Positions 1-4,226 of a stretch of 11,675 nucleotides of DNA are shown here, in pieces. The stretch comes from UBA9676 sp035532275. GTDB lineage: Bacteria; Actinomycetota; Actinomycetes; Streptosporangiales; Streptosporangiaceae. Position numbers and translations under genes: made by a program. Where the stretch lies: NCBI GenBank assembly GCA_035532275.1, contig DATKRG010000141.1:1-11675 (forward strand), given 5' to 3'. Position 1 is the first letter of the stretch. Each line of letters begins with the position of its first letter. The notes under the pieces were generated by a model, which saw only the letters and a list, made by a program, of their open reading frames with translations, did not search any database and was not told the origin of the DNA.

Positions 1-111
1 GGCCTGGGCGGTGGCTGCTGCCGCCTGCGCTCCGGCGCCTGCGGTCAGCAGGATCATGGCGGCCGTGCTGCCGCGCACAGCCCAGCGCCGGGCATGGGTA
101 ACGACGTTCAT
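1..111 (-). CDS. Secreted protein, N-terminal fragment (signal peptide only)
   Basis: Only the first 37 codons are inside the window; the gene continues past the left edge. The ATG at 111 is preceded by a strong ribosome binding site (GGAGGG at 118-123, six bases of spacing). The translation begins MNVVTHARRWAVRGSTAAMI and continues LLTAGAGAQAAAATAQA. This is a textbook Sec signal peptide: a basic stretch with R8, R9 and R13, a hydrophobic core at about residues 15-25, then Ala-rich signal peptidase I sites such as AQA. There is no lipobox cysteine in the visible part, so export to the cell surface or medium is more likely than lipidation. The mature protein is not visible and its function cannot be judged. 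It is divergent from the lipoprotein gene at 375. Confidence 0.8.
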   Translation of the reverse strand, partial: MNVVTHARRWAVRGSTAAMILLTAGAGAQAAAATAQA

Positions 112-374
112 CCTCTTCCCTCCGTGGTCCCGTGAACGCCAGGCTGCGGGGCCGGTGCGCAGCTTCACGGGGGACGGCAGCCACAGGTTGGCCACTGCCG
201 TCACAGGGCATGACAGGAGGCCCATTATCCGGCTTTCGTCCGGCTATCTGGCGGAAATCGGAATCACCGATGTATGACGGCGGGAACGGGAGATGGCCGG
301 GGGGCGTCTAAGCTTCGTCGGGCACCCCGCACGGACTGTCGGCAGCCGTCGCCCGATGTGACTGGGAGGTGGGT
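112..374. other. Divergent intergenic region
   Basis: This 263-base stretch lies between the left-reading secreted protein and the right-reading lipoprotein. I see no coding signal on either strand. It holds an ECF-type promoter for the lipoprotein (282-310), two copies of TCCGGCT at 228-234 and 239-245 (11 bases apart, one helical turn, same orientation), and a short inverted repeat ATCGG-N5-CCGAT at 257-271. On the minus strand GATAAT (224-229) could be a -10 for the secreted protein, but it lacks a recognisable -35 and would leave a leader of more than 100 bases, so I do not call it. Confidence 0.7.
282..310 (+). promoter_or_regulatory. Putative ECF sigma-factor promoter of the lipoprotein gene
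   Basis: GGGAAC at 282-287 is followed, after 17 bases, by CGTCTA at 305-310. This matches the GGAAC / CGTC(T) architecture of actinobacterial extracytoplasmic-function (SigE-like) promoters. Transcription would start near 316-318, giving a leader of roughly 58 bases that carries the ribosome binding site at 364-369. The match is seen in the sequence; the sigma factor responsible is inferred. Confidence 0.55.
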
Positions 375-905
375 ATGCGCAGCGCGCCGTTCCTCGCCGC
401 CGCCGTAACGATCGTGGCCGTGGCCGTGACCGCTGGCTGCGGGCAGCAGCGGCCGGGCTCGTCCACGTCCGGCCCGGGCAGCCCCGCCGGAACCCCCTCG
501 GCCGGCCCGGTGGCCCCGGCCGGCTGCGGCGGCGCCGTGCCCACATCGCCGCCCGACCGGACCCTCACCCTCACCGCCAGCGACAGCGGCAGGTCGTTCT
601 GCATCCGGCCGGGCACTGGTGTGCTGATCTACCTCAAGGGCACGCGGTCACTGATGTGGACCGCGCTCAAGTCCAGCTCGGGCGCGCTGGTGCCGCGGCC
701 GAACGGGCACCTGATGCTCGCGCTCGGCGTGACCGGCGGCTACTTCGTCGCGGTCAAGCCCGGCCTGGCGGCCATCAGCTCCGAGCGCAGCCCGTGCGGG
801 TCCCGGTACACCCCGAACCCGCCGACCAGGCCGACCACCTCGGGCAAGACGATGATGTGCGGGGTGATCCAGTCCTTCCGGGTCAGCGTGACCGTGGCGG
901 GCTGA
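375..905 (+). CDS. Small exported lipoprotein, unknown function (possible Ig-like beta-sandwich)
   Basis: A 176-residue protein. I choose the ATG at 375 over the in-frame GTG at 369 because GGGAGG at 364-369 is ideally spaced for it. The N-terminus has R2, a hydrophobic stretch at residues 5-19 and a lipobox VTAGC with Cys22 as the lipidated residue. A Ser/Pro/Gly-rich linker (about 23-60) leads to a compact domain at 62-175 made of alternating beta-strand-like segments (RTLTLTASD, GVLIYLKG, FRVSVTVAG). Besides Cys22 there are cysteines at 51, 76, 141 and 162, which could form two disulfides outside the membrane. The strand pattern recalls chagasin-like (I42) inhibitor domains of exported actinobacterial proteins, but I see no diagnostic motif, so this is only a suggestion. 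An ECF-type promoter lies upstream and a hairpin follows six bases after the stop. Confidence 0.85.
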   Translation: MRSAPFLAAAVTIVAVAVTAGCGQQRPGSSTSGPGSPAGTPSAGPVAPAGCGGAVPTSPPDRTLTLTASDSGRSFCIRPGTGVLIYLKGTRSLMWTALKSSSGALVPRPNGHLMLALGVTGGYFVAVKPGLAAISSERSPCGSRYTPNPPTRPTTSGKTMMCGVIQSFRVSVTVAG

Positions 906-909
906 CGCC

Positions 910-1008
910 TCAGCCGGGCCGGGTCCCGCCCGGCTCGGCCAGCCCGTGCTCGTAGGCGATCTCCTCGTTGGACAGCCCGATGGTCAAGGGGCGCTCGCGG
1001 GCATCCAT
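910..1008 (-). CDS. Possible 32-residue small protein between two plus-strand genes
   Basis: The ATG at 1008 opens a 32-codon frame ending in TGA at 910-912. It begins MDARERPLTIGLSNEEIAYE and ends HGLAEPGGTRPG. Of its 32 codons, 31 end in G or C, as expected for a gene here. The same frame stays open upstream of the ATG to a stop near 1094, but there only 15 of the 24 nearest codons end in G or C, so coding-type composition begins at the ATG. No Shine-Dalgarno sequence is visible, so it would have to be leaderless or poorly translated, or be a gene remnant. The segment GLSNEEIA resembles the recognition part of LuxR-type helix-turn-helix domains, but it is too short for a domain and I do not assign a function. 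It is convergent with the lipoprotein (four bases between the stops) and divergent from the gene at 1071. Confidence 0.35.
   Translation of the reverse strand: MDARERPLTIGLSNEEIAYEHGLAEPGGTRPG
912..935 (+). terminator. Hairpin after the lipoprotein stop codon
   Basis: AGCCGGGC (912-919) and GCCCGGCT (928-935) form a perfect 8-bp stem around an 8-base loop, starting six bases after the lipoprotein stop. There is no T-run, as is common in high-GC genomes. If the minus-strand ORF at 910-1008 is real, the hairpin lies within its last codons and could serve both strands. Confidence 0.5.
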
Positions 1009-1070
1009 GGTTGCGCAAAGCAGTGGGTCCCGAAATGGGTGGGTCGGCCGCCAGGTGAAACGATCGGGGA

Positions 1071-2663
1071 ATGGAAGGCCGTCCCCTCCGGGCCGCCTTC
1101 ATGGCGGCCCCCTCGCCGGCCGCGCCGATGGCGGCCATCGTGCTCGCCACCGCGGCCATCACGGTGCTGGCCGTCGGCTGCCGGGCGCCAGCCGGGCCGC
1201 CGGGTGCGGCCCCGGCCACCAGCCTGGGCGCCAGAGCACGCCACCCAGCCGCCGGGCTGCCCTTCCCGGCGGCGCAGGAGCGCGCGGCCGGCACCTCGCG
1301 GTGGCACATCACCGACCTGCGCTCCCCGGCCGCGATCGAGGGCTTCGCCAGCCGGGTCAGCGTGCTCCCCGGCCAGTCGTTCCGGCTGTATGTGTCGACG
1401 ACATCGGCGAGCTTCCGGGTACAGGCGTTCCGGATGGGCTGGTATCACGGCACCCGTGCCCGGCAGGTCTGGCAGTCCGGCCCGGTGCGCGCCCGTCACC
1501 AGCCGGGCCGGCGGGTGCGCTGGACGACCCGGACGGTGACCGCGCCCTGGCACCCCAGCCTGACCGTCTCCACCGCGGGCTGGCCACCCGGTGCCTACCT
1601 GCTCCGGCTGGACGCGGCCAGCGGGGCGCAGCGGTACGTCCCGGTCACGGTGCGCTCGCCGAGCACGGCGGGCAAGGTCGTGCTGCTGCTGGGGACGACC
1701 ACCTGGCAGGCGTACAACCAGTGGGGCGGCTACAGCCTGTACGACGGGCCGGGCGGGCCGGCTGACCGGGCATACGCGGTCAGCTTCGACCGGCCCTACG
1801 ACGGCAACGGGGCCACCTTGTTCCTGGCCTTCGACGAGCCGCCGATCGCACTCGCCGAGCGCACGGCCGGGGTGCCGCTGGCCTACGAGACCGACAACGA
1901 CATCGCCGTTCACCCTTCGCTGCTGAACGGAGCCAGGGCGGTGATCTCGCTCGGCCATGACGAGTACTACTCGGCGGCCATGCGGGCGGCGCTGCTCGCC
2001 GCCCGCGGCACCGGCACCAATCTGGCATTCCTGGGCGCCAACGCGATGTTCCGGCACATCCGTTTCGCGTCATCGCCGCTGGGCCCGGACCGGATCGTGA
2101 TCTGCTACAAGGAGGCGTCGCTGGACCCGATGCACGGGAAGGACAACGCGCAGACCACGCAGGACTGGCGGTACCCGCCGGACCCGCGGCCCGAAAGCGT
2201 GATCACCGGGGTGTTCTACGAGTGCAACCCGGTCAGCGCGCCGTATGTGGTCTACGACCCGCGGAGCTGGATCTTCGCTGGGACCGGGGTCCGCAAGGGC
2301 ACGTCGTTCCCGGGCATGGTCGGGCCCGAGTACGACCGGGTCAACCCGGCGGTGCCGTTCCCGCGGCCACTGGAGGTGCTGGCCCACTCGCCGGTCGACT
2401 GCGGCGGGGTGCGCAGCTACTCCGACTCGGCCTACTACACCGTGCCCAGCGGCGCGGGCGTGTTCGCGTCCGGCACCATGCGCTGGGTCTGCGCGATGCG
2501 CGGGCCGTCCTGCGGCCACGGCATGACCAGGGCCGCCCGCGCCTTCGCGGACCGGGCAACCCAGAACCTGCTGCGCGCCTTCGCCGCCGGCCCGGCCGGC
2601 CGCACCCACCCCGCCCGCAGCAACCTGGCCGCCGTCCACCCCTCCCGCTACCCCACCTACTGA
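1071..2663 (+). CDS. Exported N,N-dimethylformamidase large-subunit-like protein (probable lipoprotein)
   Basis: A 530-residue protein. The ATG at 1071 is kept because later in-frame Met codons (M11, M20) would lose the only early basic residues, R4 and R7; AGGTGA at 1053-1058 is a weak ribosome binding site. A hydrophobic stretch (21-35) ends in LAVGC with Cys37, a plausible lipobox. An Ig-like segment (about 93-196) contains RMGWYHGTRA and WPPGAYLLRL. The catalytic-type domain (about 200-500) has the family hallmarks TTWQAYNQWGGYSLY (210-224), SLGHDEYYS (293-301), FLGANAMFRHIR (320-331) and GMVGPEYDRV (415-424). These match the C-terminal part of the dimethylformamidase large (beta) subunit family. 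The Paracoccus enzyme hydrolyses N,N-dimethylformamide using iron held by two tyrosines and a glutamate; here the conserved Tyr-rich motifs and E420 are candidates, but I cannot align them. No small subunit gene is adjacent, and export suggests another amide or surface substrate. Family assignment is firm, substrate unknown. Confidence 0.85.
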   Translation: MEGRPLRAAFMAAPSPAAPMAAIVLATAAITVLAVGCRAPAGPPGAAPATSLGARARHPAAGLPFPAAQERAAGTSRWHITDLRSPAAIEGFASRVSVLPGQSFRLYVSTTSASFRVQAFRMGWYHGTRARQVWQSGPVRARHQPGRRVRWTTRTVTAPWHPSLTVSTAGWPPGAYLLRLDAASGAQRYVPVTVRSPSTAGKVVLLLGTTTWQAYNQWGGYSLYDGPGGPADRAYAVSFDRPYDGNGATLFLAFDEPPIALAERTAGVPLAYETDNDIAVHPSLLNGARAVISLGHDEYYSAAMRAALLAARGTGTNLAFLGANAMFRHIRFASSPLGPDRIVICYKEASLDPMHGKDNAQTTQDWRYPPDPRPESVITGVFYECNPVSAPYVVYDPRSWIFAGTGVRKGTSFPGMVGPEYDRVNPAVPFPRPLEVLAHSPVDCGGVRSYSDSAYYTVPSGAGVFASGTMRWVCAMRGPSCGHGMTRAARAFADRATQNLLRAFAAGPAGRTHPARSNLAAVHPSRYPTY

Positions 2664-2712
2664 CCGCCGCCGGTGCGGTGCCGGACCTGGCGGCTGGTGG
2701 AAAGATCGGTGG

Positions 2713-3213
2713 GTGGCCTTCGACGAACTGGACCAGCGGATCGTGGCCGCGCTGGTGGCGAACGCCCGCGCCACGTACGCGGAGATCGGGGAGCGGATCG
2801 GGCTGTCGGCGCCCGCGGTCAAACGCCGGGTGGACCGGCTGCGCTCATCGGGCGCGATCACCGGGTTCTCGGCCACGGTGGACCCCGCCGCGCTGGGCTG
2901 GACCACCGAGGCCTACGTGGAGCTCTTCTGCCGGGGCCGGACCTCGCCGTCGGACATCAGCGCGGCGGTGAGCAGGTACCCGGAGGTGACCGGGGCGGCC
3001 ACGATCACCGGGGAGGCCGACGCGCTGCTGCACATCCGTGCCGCCGATGTGCGCCACTTCGAGCAGGTGGTGGAGCGGATCGGGGCGGAGCCTTTCGTGG
3101 TCCGCACCCGGAGCGCCATCGTGCTCTCGCGGCTGGTGAGCCGGGCGGACATCCTGCCGCCCGGGCCGCCGGGGCCGCCCGGGCCGGCCGGGGACGGCAC
3201 ACCCGGCAATTAA
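2713..3213 (+). CDS. Lrp/AsnC-family transcriptional regulator
   Basis: A 166-residue DNA-binding protein starting with GTG at 2713, preceded by a GGAAAG-like ribosome binding site at about 2699-2704. The N-terminal winged helix-turn-helix (residues 4-50) opens with DELDQRIVAALVANARATYA and has the recognition region IGLSAPAVKRRVDRL (29-43), typical of AsnC/Lrp proteins. A C-terminal ligand-binding (RAM) domain spans about 64-140, with the beta-strand TTEAYVELF and the segment VTGAATITGEADALLHI. Proteins of this family bind amino acids or related small molecules and act as dimers or octamers. The last 18 residues are a low-complexity tail with PPGPPGPPGPAG, unusual for the family. It follows the amidase-like gene by 49 bases, so cotranscription is possible. 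Its ligand cannot be told; regulation of a neighbour is a guess. Confidence 0.93.
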   Translation: MAFDELDQRIVAALVANARATYAEIGERIGLSAPAVKRRVDRLRSSGAITGFSATVDPAALGWTTEAYVELFCRGRTSPSDISAAVSRYPEVTGAATITGEADALLHIRAADVRHFEQVVERIGAEPFVVRTRSAIVLSRLVSRADILPPGPPGPPGPAGDGTPGN

Positions 3214-3237
3214 GGCTGATTTGGGCGAATCTGCCCG

Positions 3238-3253
3238 GCTGACCTGGGTCAGC
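3238..3253. promoter_or_regulatory. Perfect palindrome upstream of the 64-residue protein gene
   Basis: GCTGACC-TG-GGTCAGC is a perfect 7+2+7 inverted repeat in the 56-base gap between the AsnC-type regulator and the small membrane protein. It sits just upstream of the candidate -10 at 3257-3262, where an operator would act. With a short loop and no T-run it is less convincing as a terminator of the regulator gene, though that remains possible. Confidence 0.4.
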
Positions 3254-3256
3254 GAT

Positions 3257-3262
3257 TACAGT
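3257..3262 (+). promoter_or_regulatory. Candidate -10 element for a leaderless transcript
   Basis: TACAGT fits the TANNNT actinobacterial -10 pattern and lies seven bases before the ATG at 3270. Transcription would thus begin at or next to the start codon, and no Shine-Dalgarno sequence is present, so a leaderless mRNA is likely. No good -35 is visible at the normal spacing; that space is taken by the 3238-3253 palindrome. Confidence 0.4.
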
Positions 3263-3269
3263 CGCACGT

Positions 3270-3464
3270 ATGCGCGAACCAGACGAGGCCGACAACTCCG
3301 GCAGCACCGCCCAGTTCCGCGCTTTCGTCGACCGGCCGGGTAGCCCGGAGACGGCCCAGCCGTGGGCCATGGCCGCTCCCGGCAATCAGGTGCTCAAGTT
3401 CACCCTGATCGTGGTCGGCGTGGCGATAGTTATGGGCATCCTCGCCTTCGTGTTCATCGGCTGA
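3270..3464 (+). CDS. Small tail-anchored membrane protein, unknown function
   Basis: A 64-residue protein starting with ATG at 3270. The first 40 residues are hydrophilic and acidic at the start (MREPDEADNSGSTAQFRAFV); the last 23 or so (VLKFTLIVVGVAIVMGILAF, then VFIG) form one transmembrane helix that reaches almost to the C-terminus. This implies a cytoplasmic N-terminal part and a C-terminal anchor. The GSTAQFRAF segment resembles short conserved proteins I associate with actinobacteria, from memory only. No function can be assigned. No ribosome binding site precedes the ATG, consistent with the leaderless start proposed at 3257-3270. The stop codon lies inside the palindrome shared with the end of kdpE, nine bases away. 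Confidence 0.75.
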   Translation: MREPDEADNSGSTAQFRAFVDRPGSPETAQPWAMAAPGNQVLKFTLIVVGVAIVMGILAFVFIG

Positions 3465-3473
3465 CGTCAGCCG
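3458..3473. terminator. 16-bp palindrome between convergent genes
   Basis: CGGCTGACGTCAGCCG is a perfect palindrome that contains the stop codon of the small membrane protein and ends one base before the kdpE stop. It can fold as a 6-bp stem with an ACGT loop on either strand, so a bidirectional terminator is the simplest reading. The stem is short and there is no T-run, so it would be weak; a protein-binding site is an alternative. Confidence 0.4.
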
Positions 3474-4226
3474 TCACCTGCTGGCGCCCTCGGGCCGGGT
3501 GCCCTGTGGCCCGTGCGCCGGCCCAGCTCCGTCCGCATCGTCGTCGGTGTCCGGCTGGTAGCGGTATCCCATGCCAGGTTCGGTGCGCAGCCAGCGCGGC
3601 CGGGCCGGATCGGGCTCCAGCTTCCGCCGCAGCTGGGTCATGTACAGGCGCAGGTTGCCGGTCGCGTCGGCGTAGCCGGGACCCCACACCTCGGCCAGCA
3701 GCTGACGCTGGCTGAGCAGCTTGCCCGGATGCCGGACCAGCACCTCCAGCAGGTGCCACTCGGTCGGGGTCAGCCTGATGTCGGTGCCGTCCGGCCTGGT
3801 GACGCGTTTGGCGGCCAGGTTGATCGTCAGCTCACCGAGCCGGACCTGTGGCGCCTCCTCGGCCGGTGCGGCCCGCCGGGCGGCGGCCCGCATCCGGGCC
3901 AGCAGCTCGTCCATGCCGAACGGCTTGGTCACGTAGTCGTCGGCGCCCGCGTCCAGCGCCTCCACCTTGTCGGTGCTGTCGGCACGGCCGGACAGGACGA
4001 TGATCGGAGCGCTGGTCCAGCCCCGCAGCCCGCCGATGACCTCCACCCCGTCCAGGTCGGGCAGGCCGAGATCCAGGATGACCAGGTCCGGCGGGTACCG
4101 GCCGGCCACCTCCAGCGCCCCGGCGCCGGTCGCGGCGGTGTCCACCTCATATCCGCGCACCCGCAGGTTGATCCTCAGCGCGCGCAGGATCTGCGGCTCG
4201 TCGTCGACCACCAGGACACGCGTCAC
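3474..4226 (-). CDS. kdpE: KdpE, potassium-responsive response regulator
   Basis: A 250-residue OmpR/PhoB-type response regulator that activates kdpFABC when phosphorylated by KdpD. The receiver domain (1-115) has the acidic pocket D8, D9, E10, the phosphoacceptor D52 in VILDLGLPDLDG, S79 at the switch Thr/Ser position and the invariant K101 in KPF. The C-terminal winged helix (about 127-224) contains LTPTEWHLLEVLVRHPGKLL, the recognition region NLRLYMTQLRRKL and the wing RTEPGMGYRY. The start is a GTG that overlaps the kdpD stop as GTGA, so translation is probably coupled. About 25 residues after the DNA-binding domain (from DTDDDADGAG) are acidic and Gly/Pro-rich, a tail longer than in Escherichia coli KdpE and probably disordered. 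Identity is certain from motifs and context. Confidence 0.96.
   Translation of the reverse strand: MTRVLVVDDEPQILRALRINLRVRGYEVDTAATGAGALEVAGRYPPDLVILDLGLPDLDGVEVIGGLRGWTSAPIIVLSGRADSTDKVEALDAGADDYVTKPFGMDELLARMRAAARRAAPAEEAPQVRLGELTINLAAKRVTRPDGTDIRLTPTEWHLLEVLVRHPGKLLSQRQLLAEVWGPGYADATGNLRLYMTQLRRKLEPDPARPRWLRTEPGMGYRYQPDTDDDADGAGPAHGPQGTRPEGASR

Noticed and set aside
11..277. Plus-strand frame of 88 codons at the left edge
   Set aside because: It runs antisense through an obvious signal peptide with a good ribosome binding site and then through intergenic DNA; no coding support.
984..2057. Minus-strand open frame of 357 codons opposite the dimethylformamidase-like gene
   Set aside because: The plus-strand protein carries clear family motifs throughout; the minus frame is compositionally random.
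3464..3471. TGACGTCA-like core as a CRE/ATF-type site
   Set aside because: That motif belongs to eukaryotic bZIP factors; in a bacterium it is only the centre of the 16-bp palindrome.
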